Assembly (NCBI RefSeq): GCF_001424165.1
Contig: NZ_LMOJ01000024.1
Coordinates: 55,025-119,024, forward strand
DNA: 64,000 bases
Direction of reading: 5' to 3'
From: Massilia sp. Leaf139
GTDB lineage: Bacteria; Pseudomonadota; Gammaproteobacteria; Burkholderiales; Burkholderiaceae_D
Positions within the stretch are counted from its first letter, which is position 1. The number at the start of each line of letters is the position of its first letter. Below, piece after piece: positions 28,295 through 38,387 of this stretch. The notes under the pieces were generated by a model, which saw nothing but the letters and a program-made list of their open reading frames with translations, ran no database searches and was not told where the DNA came from. The translations under genes and the position numbers were made by a program.

Positions 28295-29200
28295 TTATGG
28301 AAACAGCAATAGTGTCCCCCATGCGACAAGCCCGAGACCGCCGGCGCAGGCGACGACGGCGCCGCCCGGCAGCAGCTTCTCGAGCATGATCAAGGCTGCC
28401 AGCCCGAGCAGCGCGCCGAGGTTGGTGACGCCGGCGGCGAACAGCAGCAGCATCAGCAGCCAGAAGCAGCCCACGCAATAGGCGCCGTGCGTAACGCCCA
28501 TGCGCAGGGCGCCCGCCAGCCCCGGCCGCCAACTGGTGATGACGAAGGAGAGCGGCGCCCGGCAATGGCGCAGGCAGGCGTGCTTCACCGGTGTCCACTG
28601 GTAGAGCCCGGCCGTCACCAGCGCCAGTCCGATGGCGGCCGGGTTGACGAAGGCCATGCCGGTGTCGAGCGCGCCGGCGTCGTGCAGCGCCCATTGCGCC
28701 AGCGTCGCCAGCGCGCCGAAACCGATCCAGACCGCCAGGTAGCCGGTCACGAAGGCGAGCGTGCCGATATTCGGAAAACGCACCGATTGCGCCAGCCGGT
28801 TGATGTGGGCGAACAGCAGGATGACCGGCGTGGCCGCGGGCAGGGTGATGGCCGAGAGCATCGCACCCCACATCGCCAGCACCAGCATCAGTTCGGACGC
28901 GCGGTAGGGCGGCGTGGGGGCCAGGGCCGCGCCGGGCAGCGGGGGCTCGAGCGTCGCGATGCGCAGGGCGCGAAACACCAGGCAGGCCCAGCAAAGCGCC
29001 ACGAGCATCGCCAGGCAGGCGATGACGAGCGGCCGTTCGCGGCCCGGCTGGGTGTCGACGCGGATCAGGGTGCTCATCGAGACGCCCCCGGGCGAGGAGG
29101 CGAGCGGCCCGGCGGCTGGCGCCGGCTCCACTTCATGTGCCACTTCATGGGCCACTTCATGGGCCACTTCATGCTCCGGTTCGGCATTGTCGTTCCTCAT
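28295..29200 (-). CDS. DUF2182 predicted metal-binding integral membrane protein
   Basis: A 301-aa membrane protein with about seven helices of the DUF2182 family. Typical residues are the loop Cys/His set (PVKHACLRHCRAPLSF) and GVTHGAYCVGCFWLLMLLLFA. Function is unknown; many homologues sit next to DUF1326 proteins, which is not the case here. The N-terminal ~40 residues include an odd tandem repeat, HEVA three times, encoded by a 12-base direct repeat at about 29135-29175. ATG 29077 (MSTLIRV) just before the first helix is an equally plausible start and would remove the repeat. Confidence 0.78.
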   Translation of the reverse strand: MRNDNAEPEHEVAHEVAHEVAHEVEPAPAAGPLASSPGGVSMSTLIRVDTQPGRERPLVIACLAMLVALCWACLVFRALRIATLEPPLPGAALAPTPPYRASELMLVLAMWGAMLSAITLPAATPVILLFAHINRLAQSVRFPNIGTLAFVTGYLAVWIGFGALATLAQWALHDAGALDTGMAFVNPAAIGLALVTAGLYQWTPVKHACLRHCRAPLSFVITSWRPGLAGALRMGVTHGAYCVGCFWLLMLLLFAAGVTNLGALLGLAALIMLEKLLPGGAVVACAGGLGLVAWGTLLLFP

Positions 29201-29292
29201 GGTCGGGTGAATGACGAGTTTGACTGTGCAGCGGCCCTTGCGTTCCGCGGTGCTGCCGAGCTCGATTTTGTGCTTGGCCGTACAATCGTCGG

Positions 29293-30216
29293 ATGACCCA
29301 GCCTGAAACCGCCGCGACTGCAACCTCCATGCCACGCCCGGCCTTCATTGCCGGCCTGGCGATCGCCATCGGCGGTGCGGTTTTGTTTTCCACAAAAGCC
29401 GTGGTCGCCAAATTGCTGTACCGATACCACATCGATGCAGTGACATTGATCGCCTTCAGAATGCTGTTTTCGCTTCCGGTGTTTGCGGCGGTGGCCTACT
29501 GGAAGATGCGCACCGCAGCGCCGCTCACGAAGCAGGATCGCTGGCGCATCGTGGTGCTGGGCCTGATCGGCTATTACCTGTCGAGCACGCTCGATTTCCT
29601 GGGCCTGCAGTACATCTCGGTCGGGCTCGAACGGCTGATCCTGTTCCTCACGCCGACCTTCGTGCTGGCAATCAGCGCCTTGTTCTTCAAGCGCCGCATC
29701 GGCGCCTTCGAATGGGGCGCGCTCGCGCTCTCCTACTGCGGCATCGTGCTGGTGTTCATGCACGACCTGGCCGGCGGCGACGCGGACAGCACGGCGCTGG
29801 GAGCGCTGTTCGTGCTGGCCTCGGCGCTTGCCTACGCCTTCTATTTGCTGGGCACGGGCGAGATGGTGCGGCGCGTCGGTTCGCTGCGCCTGGTGGCCTA
29901 CGCGATGTGCGTATCGAGCCTGGCCTGCCTGGCGCAGTTTTTCATCCTGCGGCCCGCTTCCCTGCTGGTGCAGCCGCTGCCGGTGTATGGACTCTCGCTC
30001 GTGAACGGCGTTTTCTGTACTATCTTCCCGGTGTTCATGACCATGGCGGCGGTGGGGCGCATTGGCGCGCCGACCGCGTCCCAGGCCGGCATGGTCGGCC
30101 CGGTCTCGACACTGTTCCTGGGCTACCTCGTGCTGGGCGAGCCGATCACCGCGGTGCAGCTGTTCGGCACCGGCCTGGTGCTGGCGGGTATCACCCTGCT
30201 GTCGATGAAAAAATGA
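29293..30216 (+). CDS. DMT-superfamily (EamA) transporter
   Basis: A 307-aa inner-membrane protein with ten predicted helices in two EamA repeats, the second starting near [24 protein letters not shown]. Ends with the usual [20 protein letters not shown] motif. Substrate unknown; family members export metabolites or amino acids. Start ATG 29293 is divergent from the DUF2182 gene by 92 bases; methylglyoxal synthase follows 16 bases after the stop, so the two may be co-transcribed. Confidence 0.85.
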   Translation: MTQPETAATATSMPRPAFIAGLAIAIGGAVLFSTKAVVAKLLYRYHIDAVTLIAFRMLFSLPVFAAVAYWKMRTAAPLTKQDRWRIVVLGLIGYYLSSTLDFLGLQYISVGLERLILFLTPTFVLAISALFFKRRIGAFEWGALALSYCGIVLVFMHDLAGGDADSTALGALFVLASALAYAFYLLGTGEMVRRVGSLRLVAYAMCVSSLACLAQFFILRPASLLVQPLPVYGLSLVNGVFCTIFPVFMTMAAVGRIGAPTASQAGMVGPVSTLFLGYLVLGEPITAVQLFGTGLVLAGITLLSMKK

Positions 30217-30232
30217 GAAAGAGGCGACAAGA

Positions 30233-30628
30233 ATGAAGCCACGCATCGCGCTCATCGCGCACGACAAGAAGAAGGACGACATGATTACGCTGGCCGGCGA
30301 ATACCGCGACTTTCTCGCCGGCTGCACCTTGACCGCCACCGGCACCACCGGCGGCCGCCTGATCAACGAACTCGGCCTCGTCGTCGAGTGCATGCATTCC
30401 GGCCCCTTCGGCGGCGACCTGCAGATCGGCGCCCGGCTGGTCGACGGCGAGATCGACTGCGTGATCTTCCTGCGCGATCCGATGACGCCGCAGCCGCACG
30501 AACCCGATATCAACGCGCTGGTGCGCGCCTGCGACGTACACAACGTCGCCTGCGCCACCAATCTGTCCACGGCCCATCTGGTGTTGGGCCGACTCATGCA
30601 AACCAAGAACGAGGAGAAACAGGGATGA
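30233..30628 (+). CDS. mgsA: Methylglyoxal synthase
   Basis: A 131-aa cytoplasmic enzyme converting dihydroxyacetone phosphate to methylglyoxal plus phosphate. The phosphate-binding TGTTGGRL loop and the [20 protein letters not shown] segment with the catalytic Asp are intact, as is the C-terminal [16 protein letters not shown] motif. Short for E. coli MgsA (152 aa) but normal for this group. The stop overlaps the start of the quinone oxidoreductase, linking glycolytic overflow with an oxidoreductase of small carbonyls or quinones. Confidence 0.93.
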   Translation: MKPRIALIAHDKKKDDMITLAGEYRDFLAGCTLTATGTTGGRLINELGLVVECMHSGPFGGDLQIGARLVDGEIDCVIFLRDPMTPQPHEPDINALVRACDVHNVACATNLSTAHLVLGRLMQTKNEEKQG

Positions 30629-31602
30629 TGGCCAAGGCAATCCGCATGACCCGCACCGGCGGGCCGGAGGTACTGGAATACGTCGATGTCGAGGTGGGCG
30701 AGCCCGGGCCGGGCGAGGCGCGCGTACGCCAGCATGCGATCGGCCTGAATTTCATCGACGTGTATTTCCGCACCGGCCTGTACCCGATGCCATTGCCGTC
30801 CGGCCTGGGCCAGGAAGGCGCCGGCGTGGTCGAAGCGGTGGGCGAGGGCGTGAGCCACGTGCAGCCGGGCGACCGCGTCGCCTATGCCGGCCGTCCGAAC
30901 GGCGCCTACAGCGAACTGCGCACGATGCCGGCCGACATTCTGGTGAAACTGCCCGAGGCCATCGATTTCGAGACGGCGGCCGCCATGATGCTGCAGGGCC
31001 TGACGGTGCAATACCTGTTCAAGGGCACTTACCAGATCCAGCCGGGCCAGACCATCCTGTTCCATGCGGCGGCCGGCGGCGTCGGCCTGATCGCCTGCCA
31101 ATGGGCGCGCGCACTCGGCGTGAACCTGATCGGCACGGTCGGGTCGAAGGAAAAGGGAGACCTGGCGCTGGCGGCCGGCGCCGCTCACGTCATCGACTAC
31201 AACGAGGAAGACATCGTGGCGCGCGTGCTCGAGATTACCGATGGCGCGAAGGTGCCGGTCGTCTACGATTCGGTCGGCAAGGACACCTTCATCCGCTCGC
31301 TCGACTGCCTGCAGCCGCGCGGGCTGATGGTCAGCTTCGGCAATTCGTCGGGCGCGGTGCCGCCGTTCACGATGAACGAACTGGCCTCGCGCAATTCGCT
31401 CTACCTCACCCGGCCTTCGCTGGGCGCCTACGTCGCCACCCGCGTCGAGCTGGAAGAGCGGGCGGCGGATCTGTTCGCCATGGTGGAAAGCGGGAAGGTC
31501 AAGATCGACATCCACCAGCGCTTCCCGCTGGCCGAAGCCGCCGCCGCCCACACGGCGCTCGAAGCCCGCCGCACGACCGGCTCCACGATCCTGCTGCCAT
31601 GA
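30625..31602 (+). CDS. Quinone oxidoreductase (NADPH-dependent, zinc-free MDR family)
   Basis: A 325-aa medium-chain reductase of the QOR branch. It has [34 protein letters not shown] at the N-terminus and the Rossmann motif [14 protein letters not shown] near residue 150; zinc-ligand cysteines are absent. It reduces quinones or related enones with NADPH. Tandem ATG codons at 30625 and 30628 are both possible starts; GAGGAG nine bases upstream favours the first. It overlaps mgsA by 4 bases and the following 47-aa gene by 4 bases. Confidence 0.9.
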   Translation: MMAKAIRMTRTGGPEVLEYVDVEVGEPGPGEARVRQHAIGLNFIDVYFRTGLYPMPLPSGLGQEGAGVVEAVGEGVSHVQPGDRVAYAGRPNGAYSELRTMPADILVKLPEAIDFETAAAMMLQGLTVQYLFKGTYQIQPGQTILFHAAAGGVGLIACQWARALGVNLIGTVGSKEKGDLALAAGAAHVIDYNEEDIVARVLEITDGAKVPVVYDSVGKDTFIRSLDCLQPRGLMVSFGNSSGAVPPFTMNELASRNSLYLTRPSLGAYVATRVELEERAADLFAMVESGKVKIDIHQRFPLAEAAAAHTALEARRTTGSTILLP

Positions 31603-31742
31603 GAGAGTTCAGCGACGACAACGAGCCGCAGGAACCGGACACGGTCGGGGTGCCGAAGTTCGGGCGTTTGTTGATCGTGCTGCTGCTGGCGGTGTTGCTG
31701 GTGGTGGCGATTACGTTTGCTTCGGAAGCGTATTTTTCGTAA
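31599..31742 (+). CDS. Small single-helix membrane protein (47 aa)
   Basis: A 47-aa protein with an acidic N-terminus ([14 protein letters not shown]) and one hydrophobic helix (LLIVLLLAVLLVVAITFA) near the C-terminus. Its ATG overlaps the oxidoreductase stop (ATGA), which argues that it is translated. Function unknown. Confidence 0.65.
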   Translation: MREFSDDNEPQEPDTVGVPKFGRLLIVLLLAVLLVVAITFASEAYFS

Positions 31743-31751
31743 GCCGTTAGC

Positions 31752-31957
31752 GGTGGCGTACCGTAGGGTGGGCTCCCCGAGCCCACGCGTTACGGGCGTG
31801 TGCATGCACCGTTGGCGGTAAATCGTCGCTCGCGAAATCGGCAAAAATCGTTACGACGTTTGCATGCGGTGCGAGCGATCATTCATGTTTCGTGGCGCAA
31901 GGATATGCCCGTAACGCGTGGGCTCGGAGAGCCCACCCTACGTTGTGCGAACGTCTC
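31752..31957. repeat. Large composite REP/BIME element (copy E) with a conserved interior
   Basis: Inverted REP units at 31757-31792 (CCGTAGGGTGGGCTCCCCGA, then GCCCACGCGTTACGG) and 31910-31955 enclose ~115 bases. The interior starts GTGTGCATGCACCGTTGGCGGT and later has TTTGCATGCGGTGCGAGCG. Copy H at 61.26-61.44 kb has the same order of motifs, so the whole ~200-bp unit appears to be one element type. Confidence 0.8.
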
Positions 31958-31961
31958 GAAT

Positions 31962-31990
31962 AAAAAAAATGCCGGCTAAATTGCCGGCAT
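31962..31990 (-). terminator. Intrinsic terminator of the DUF4136 lipoprotein gene
   Basis: On the minus strand, arms ATGCCGGC and GCCGGCAT around AATTTA are followed by eight T residues. It starts six bases after the stop codon. Confidence 0.88.
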
Positions 31991-31995
31991 GTCGA

Positions 31996-32643
31996 TTAAC
32001 CATCCTTGCGCTGCAACTCCACCCTGCGCACCTGCCCACTCGGCCCCGGGAATCCCTGGAACGCACTCTGCACCAGGGCCGGCATCACCTCGGGCGTCGA
32101 CAGCTCGCGGCTCATGTTGTGCACGGTGACGTCGAACAGGCGCTTGTCGCTCCTGTCCTTGATCGACACCTGCAGCTCGCGCCGGTACTGGTGTTCGATT
32201 GACACCTGGTAGGCCGGGAAGGGGCTCCAGAACGGATCGTAGAACGGATGATGCCAGCGTGCCCAGCGGCCGCGCGGGCCGAAGCGGTTGGCAAAACGCG
32301 GGCCGACGCGGTAGTAGGGGTAATCGTAGAACATCGGCATTGCCGGCTCGACCACCTGCACCGGCACGTCGGTGGTGGTAAAGCGCATCGCCACCTTCAG
32401 GGCGGCCGGGCTCATGTTCGACTCGCGGAAACCCAGCTGCGCCAGTTGCCCGCGCACCAGGTTCTGGTAGCTCTGGTATTCGAGCGTATTGTCGAAGGTC
32501 GGCGGCGCCTCGAAGACATAGCTCTTGTCCTCGATCTGGGCCGGCCACTGGTGGAAGGTCGTCACGTCCGAGCGGATGGTCGTTGCGCATCCGCCGAGCA
32601 ATAGCGCGGTGAGCGCCATCCCTGCTGCAATCAAGCGTTTCAT
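31996..32643 (-). CDS. DUF4136-family lipoprotein
   Basis: A 215-aa outer-envelope lipoprotein. The signal peptide ends in the lipobox LLGG-Cys19 (MKRLIAAGMALTALLLGGCATT). The body has the DUF4136 pattern, with DKSYVFEAPPTFDNTLEYQSYQNLVRGQLAQLGF near the start, and a Tyr/Pro/Trp/Arg-rich middle (YDYPYYRVGPRF; WHHPFYDPFWSPFPAY). Function of the family is unknown. Monocistronic, with its own terminator. Confidence 0.87.
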   Translation of the reverse strand: MKRLIAAGMALTALLLGGCATTIRSDVTTFHQWPAQIEDKSYVFEAPPTFDNTLEYQSYQNLVRGQLAQLGFRESNMSPAALKVAMRFTTTDVPVQVVEPAMPMFYDYPYYRVGPRFANRFGPRGRWARWHHPFYDPFWSPFPAYQVSIEHQYRRELQVSIKDRSDKRLFDVTVHNMSRELSTPEVMPALVQSAFQGFPGPSGQVRRVELQRKDG

Positions 32644-32849
32644 TGATTATCTCTCTAAAATTTTTGACGGTCTTTGCCTAGCGTCAGAGTGCGCCGTTTC
32701 GTCAATTCTCGCAGATAAATTTACACCTGGTTACCAACGCCACATGACGACACATTTCGCACAGGCGCGCAGCGACTGAATTGCGCGGGCGCGGGCAAAT
32801 CTTGTTGGTAAAATAAGTGCTTCTTCGACTGTATATTTCGGACAAACCC

Positions 32850-35495
32850 ATGCGCACCGACACGCCCCAGACGATTTACAGGAAAGATTACACCCCGCCC
32901 AGCTACCTCGTGGACACCGTCGAACTCGGCTTCGACCTCGATCCCGCGCGCACCATCGTCGCCAACCGGATGACGATGCGGCGCAACCCGGACAGCGCCC
33001 AGCGCGAAATCGAGCTCTACGGCGAGAACCTGGAACTGGTGGCGCTGCGCATGAACGGTAACACCCTCGGCGCGAACGATTACCGCATCGAAGGCAGCCT
33101 GCTGACGATTCCGAATACGCCGGAGGAAGTTACGCTCGAGATCGAAACGATCTGCGTGCCGGAACAGAACACCACCCTGAACGGCCTGTACACCTCGAAC
33201 GGCAGTTTTTATACGCAGTGCGAGGCCGAAGGCTTCCGCGCGATCACTTATTTCCCGGATCGTCCGGACGTGATGGCCGTGTTTACGGTCATGCTGCGTG
33301 CCGACAAGGAAAAATATCCGGTGCTGCTGTCGAACGGTAACCTGGTCGAAGAAGGCGACCTTGGCGACGGCCGCCACTACGCCAAGTGGGAAGACCCGTT
33401 CAAGAAGCCGTCCTACCTGTTCGCCCTGGTTGCGGCGCGCCTGGTCTGCCAGGAAGAAAGCTTCCGCCTGAAAGACGGCCGCGACGCGTTGCTGCAAGTC
33501 TGGGTGGAAGAGGGCAACCTCGACAAGACCGATTACGCGATGCAGTCCCTGAAGAACAGCATCCGCTGGGACGAGGAGCGCTGGGATCTGGAACTCGACC
33601 TGGATCGCTTCATGATCGTCGCCGTCAGCGACTTCAACATGGGCGCGATGGAAAACAAGGGCCTGAACATTTTCAACACGAAGTTCGTGCTGGCCAATCC
33701 GCGCGTCGCGACCGATATCGACTTCCAGGGCATCGAAGCGGTCGTCGGCCACGAATACTTCCACAACTGGACGGGCAACCGCGTCACCTGCCGCGACTGG
33801 TTCCAGCTGTCGCTGAAGGAAGGTCTCACTGTGTTCCGCGACCAGGAGTTCTCGGCCGACATGATCGGCACCGAAAGCGGGCGCGCCGTCGGCCGCATCG
33901 ACCAGGTGCGTACCTTGCGCCAGGCCCAGTTCCCGGAAGACGCCGGCCCGATGGCGCACCCGGTACGTCCCGACTCCTTCGTCGAGATCAACAATTTTTA
34001 TACGGTGACCGTGTACGAAAAGGGCGCCGAAGTCGTGCGCATGTACCAAACCCTGCTGGGCCGCGACGGTTTCCGCAAGGGCATGGATCTGTACTTCGAG
34101 CGCCATGACGGCCAGGCCGTCACCTGCGACGATTTCCGCCGCGCCATGGCGGATGCGAACGGCCGCGATTTGAGCCTGTTCGAGCGCTGGTACAGCCAGG
34201 CCGGCACCCCGGTCGTGCGCGCGGAGACCCGCTACGACGACATCGCCCGCACCTACACGCTGACCTTCTTCCAGTCTTGCCCGCCGACCCCGGGTCAGAC
34301 GAGTAAATTCCCGTTCCACATCCCGATCGCCGTCGGCCTGCTGGGCGCGGACGGACGCGACCTGCCGCTCACCATCGGCGGCGAACACCTCGGCAGCACG
34401 GCTGTCCTCGAGCTGACGGAGAGCGAGCAGACCTTCGTGTTCGAGAACGTGCCGGAACAGCCGACGCCCTCGATCTTGCGCGACTTTTCCGCACCGATCA
34501 TCCTCGACTACAACTACGGCGACGCCGACCTGCTGCACCTGTTCAACCACGACAGCGACGCCGTCAATCGCTGGGAAGCCGGCCAGCGCCTGGCCATGGG
34601 ACGCCTGCTCAAATTGACGGGCGAAGCCGGCGTCGGTGCGCCGCTGCTGCTGGACGATACCTTCCTGCTGGCGCTGGGCAAGATGCTGACCGACGAAACC
34701 CTCGATCCAGCCTTCCGCGAGCAGGCATTGCTGCTGCCGTCCGAGGGCATGGTGGCCGATCAGATCGAGGTCGTGAACCCGATGTCGATCCACCTGGCGC
34801 GCCAGTTCATGCGCGCCAACATCGGCACCCGCCTGCGTACGGAGTTGCTGGCGCAGTACGAGGCGAACCAGACCCCGGGCGAGTACAGCCCCGACGCACT
34901 GTCCGCCGGCAAGCGCGCCCTGAAAAACCTGTGCCTGGCCTACCTGACCGCGGCCCAGGACGAAGAGGGCCTGGCACTGGCCCAGCGCCAGTTCGACGAA
35001 GCCGGCAACATGACCGACCGCGTCGCCGCGCTGAGCGCGCTGATCCATGCACGCGCACCGGGCGCCGAAGTGTCCCTGCAGCGTTTCTACGACGAGTTCG
35101 AGGACGAACCGCTCGTCATCGACAAGTGGTTCGCCATGCAGGCCACGAGCGCCATTACCGACGTGCCGACCGTGCGCGGCCTGATGCGCCACCCGGCCTT
35201 CAACCTGCGCAACCCGAACCGCGCGCGCAGCTTGATCGCCAATTTCTGCGCCGGCAACCCGGTGCAGTTCCACGCCCCGGACGGCAGCGGTTACGCCTTC
35301 TGGGCCGAACAGGTGATCACGCTCGACGGCCTGAACCCGCAAGTGGCAAGCCGCCTGGCACGCACCATGGATCGCTGGCGCCGCTACACGCCGGAGCTGC
35401 AGGAACTCATGAAGAGGGCGCTGCAGCAGGTCGCCGGCCAGCAGCGTCTTTCCAATGACGTGCGCGAAGTGGTCGGCAAAGCGCTCGCAAACTAA
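32850..35495 (+). CDS. pepN: Aminopeptidase N (M1 family)
   Basis: An 881-aa cytoplasmic zinc aminopeptidase for the last steps of protein turnover. The exopeptidase motif GAMEN is at 265-269, and the zinc site HEYFH at 301-305 with the third ligand Glu324 (SLKEGLTVF). ATG 32850 is chosen over the upstream in-frame TTG at 32817 because MRTDTPQTIYRKDY is the family N-terminus. fbp follows after 33 bases, so a pepN-fbp transcript is likely. Confidence 0.96.
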   Translation: MRTDTPQTIYRKDYTPPSYLVDTVELGFDLDPARTIVANRMTMRRNPDSAQREIELYGENLELVALRMNGNTLGANDYRIEGSLLTIPNTPEEVTLEIETICVPEQNTTLNGLYTSNGSFYTQCEAEGFRAITYFPDRPDVMAVFTVMLRADKEKYPVLLSNGNLVEEGDLGDGRHYAKWEDPFKKPSYLFALVAARLVCQEESFRLKDGRDALLQVWVEEGNLDKTDYAMQSLKNSIRWDEERWDLELDLDRFMIVAVSDFNMGAMENKGLNIFNTKFVLANPRVATDIDFQGIEAVVGHEYFHNWTGNRVTCRDWFQLSLKEGLTVFRDQEFSADMIGTESGRAVGRIDQVRTLRQAQFPEDAGPMAHPVRPDSFVEINNFYTVTVYEKGAEVVRMYQTLLGRDGFRKGMDLYFERHDGQAVTCDDFRRAMADANGRDLSLFERWYSQAGTPVVRAETRYDDIARTYTLTFFQSCPPTPGQTSKFPFHIPIAVGLLGADGRDLPLTIGGEHLGSTAVLELTESEQTFVFENVPEQPTPSILRDFSAPIILDYNYGDADLLHLFNHDSDAVNRWEAGQRLAMGRLLKLTGEAGVGAPLLLDDTFLLALGKMLTDETLDPAFREQALLLPSEGMVADQIEVVNPMSIHLARQFMRANIGTRLRTELLAQYEANQTPGEYSPDALSAGKRALKNLCLAYLTAAQDEEGLALAQRQFDEAGNMTDRVAALSALIHARAPGAEVSLQRFYDEFEDEPLVIDKWFAMQATSAITDVPTVRGLMRHPAFNLRNPNRARSLIANFCAGNPVQFHAPDGSGYAFWAEQVITLDGLNPQVASRLARTMDRWRRYTPELQELMKRALQQVAGQQRLSNDVREVVGKALAN

Positions 35496-35528
35496 TTAGA
35501 AGGTCTTAATCCAAGCAAAAGGAAGTTC

Positions 35529-36530
<1,002 letters not shown>

Positions 36531-36643
36531 AACGCTGAGCCAACCCGTTCTGGTGATTTAGCTACGAAATTGCCGAGTTGGACTAGCAAGTTTGGCAGGT
36601 TGTTTGTTAGAATACGGCTCTTCGTCGGGTTTGCCCGCGTAGA

Positions 36644-36719
36644 GCCGCTGTAGCTCAGTCGGTAGAGCAGCGCATTCGTAATGCGAAGGTCACCAGTTCG
36701 ATTCCGGTCAGCGGCACCA
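36644..36719 (+). tRNA. tRNA-Thr (anticodon CGT)
   Basis: A 76-nt cloverleaf: acceptor stem GCCGCTG/CAGCGGC, D-arm GCTC/GAGC, anticodon loop TTCGTAA giving CGT (reads ACG), T-arm ACCAG/CTGGT-like with TTCGATT, and an encoded CCA end. The anticodon arm is the same as in E. coli tRNA-Thr(CGT). A terminator follows within 20 bases. Confidence 0.95.
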
Positions 36720-36736
36720 GAATTCAGTAGGAAGTT

Positions 36737-36774
36737 TAAAGGGTTACATGCTTCTGCGTGTAGCCCTTTTTTCT
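36737..36774 (+). terminator. Intrinsic terminator after tRNA-Thr
   Basis: Stem of about 13 pairs, AAGGGTTACATGC with GCGTGTAGCCCTT (two G-U pairs), around TTCT, followed by a T-rich run. It ends the tRNA transcript. Confidence 0.8.
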
Positions 36775-36847
36775 TTTGTCTTTTATCTCCCTGATAAAAA
36801 ACACGTCGCCTGCGGCGACCGCTCGACGGCTCGCCGCCTGGTCAAAT

Positions 36848-36861
36848 TTGATGCAAGTCAA
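36848..36861 (+). promoter_or_regulatory. FNR/ANR-type box upstream of hemN
   Basis: TTGAT-GCAA-GTCAA matches the FNR consensus TTGAT-N4-ATCAA at 9 of 10 positions. It lies 83 bases before the hemN start and fits activation of the oxygen-independent haem enzyme at low oxygen by the Fnr protein encoded at 47.1-47.8 kb. Confidence 0.75.
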
Positions 36862-36944
36862 GGATTTTGCTGGGTCGCATCAATACACTCCTTCCATAAG
36901 TTGAGCCGCACCCTGCGGCCCGGCAGGCAGCAGGAGTGTTCCAC

Positions 36945-38387
36945 ATGCTTCACCAGCAGATCCCCGTCAGCGCAATCGACGATGCGCCGATGTCCTTGAC
37001 AAAAACCATCGATTTCGACACCAAGCTCATCACGCGCCTCAGCAAGAACGGTCCGCGCTATACGTCGTACCCGACCGCCGATCGCTTCGAGGACAGCTTC
37101 AGCTACCGCGACTACCTGCACGCCGTCGCCTCCGTCCGTACGCGCGGCGCCGGGCGGCCGTTGTCCCTGTACCTGCACATTCCGTTCTGCGATACCGTGT
37201 GCTATTACTGCGCCTGTAACAAGATCGTGACCAGGAACCGCGAAAAGGCCGCCACCTACCTCAGCTACCTCAAGCGCGAGATTGCGATGCAAGGCACGCT
37301 GTTTGCGGGCTTTAACGAAGTCGAGCAACTGCACTTCGGCGGCGGCACTCCGACCTATCTGTCGGATGTCCAGATGGACGAGCTGATGACGCACCTGCGC
37401 CGCAATTTCAAGTTCGCACCGGACGAGATCGGCGAGTATTCGATCGAGGTCGATCCGCGCACCGTATCGCAGGAGCGCGTACGGAACCTGCGCCACCAGG
37501 GCTTCAACCGCATCAGCCTCGGCGTGCAGGATTTCGACGCCGAGGTGCAGGAAGCGGTCAACCGCGTCCAGCCGGAAGCCGAGACACGCGCCATCATTGC
37601 GGCGGCGCGCGAGGCGCATTTTCGTTCGGTGAGCATCGACCTGATCTACGGCCTGCCGAAGCAAAGCCTGTCCACCATGGCGGTGACGATCGACAAAGTG
37701 ATCGACGCCAGTCCCGACCGCATCTCGATCTATCACTACGCCCACCTGCCGCATGTGTTCAAGCCGCAGCGCCGCATACGCGAGGCGGACATGCCCGCCA
37801 GCGAAGAGAAGCTGGCCATGCTGACCCTGTGCATCAAACGCCTGACCAGTGCCGGCTACGTGTATATCGGTATGGACCATTTTGCCAGGCCGGACGACGA
37901 CCTTGCCGTCGCCCAGCGCCAGGGGCGGCTGCACCGCAATTTTCAAGGCTATTCAACGCATGCCGACAGCGACCTGATTTCCTGCGGGGTGTCTGCCATC
38001 GGCGCCGTCGGGGCTACCTACAGCCAGAACGCGAAGACGCTTGAAGCCTATTACGAGGGGCTCGACAACAATGAGTTGCCGGTCGTGCGCGGTGTGGCGC
38101 TCAGCATGGACGATCTCCTGCGCCGCTCCGTAATCGGTAAGCTGATGTGCCAGTTCGAGCTCTCGATGGCGGCCATGGAGCAGGCCTTTCCGATCAGCTT
38201 CGCCAGCTATTTTGCGCCTGAACTGGCACTGCTGCGCAAGCTCGAAACGGACGGCCTCGTCACGTTGGATCGCGAATGGATTACGGTAACGATGCGGGGG
38301 CGGCTACTGATCCGCAATGTCTGCATGGTCTTCGACCGCTACCTGGCGCAAGCTGACGCGGCTCCCCGTTACTCGCGTACGGTATGA
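36945..38387 (+). CDS. hemN: Oxygen-independent coproporphyrinogen III oxidase HemN (radical SAM)
   Basis: A 480-aa radical SAM enzyme for anaerobic protoporphyrinogen synthesis. The [4Fe-4S] triad is C82-x3-C86-x2-C89 (FCDTVCYYCACN). N-terminal GPRYTSYPTADRF and the GGGTPTYL and HemN C-terminal region are present. ATG 36945 is chosen with GGAG eight bases upstream, over the in-frame GTG at 36936. An FNR-type box lies upstream, and the gene overlaps the next one (ATGA). It heads the microaerobic block. Confidence 0.94.
   Translation: MLHQQIPVSAIDDAPMSLTKTIDFDTKLITRLSKNGPRYTSYPTADRFEDSFSYRDYLHAVASVRTRGAGRPLSLYLHIPFCDTVCYYCACNKIVTRNREKAATYLSYLKREIAMQGTLFAGFNEVEQLHFGGGTPTYLSDVQMDELMTHLRRNFKFAPDEIGEYSIEVDPRTVSQERVRNLRHQGFNRISLGVQDFDAEVQEAVNRVQPEAETRAIIAAAREAHFRSVSIDLIYGLPKQSLSTMAVTIDKVIDASPDRISIYHYAHLPHVFKPQRRIREADMPASEEKLAMLTLCIKRLTSAGYVYIGMDHFARPDDDLAVAQRQGRLHRNFQGYSTHADSDLISCGVSAIGAVGATYSQNAKTLEAYYEGLDNNELPVVRGVALSMDDLLRRSVIGKLMCQFELSMAAMEQAFPISFASYFAPELALLRKLETDGLVTLDREWITVTMRGRLLIRNVCMVFDRYLAQADAAPRYSRTV

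Noticed and set aside
36578..36613. Sigma-70 promoter for the tRNA gene (TTGGAC or TTGGCA with TAGAAT)
   Set aside because: Spacings of 24 or 10 bases do not fit a functional promoter; the true promoter was not located.
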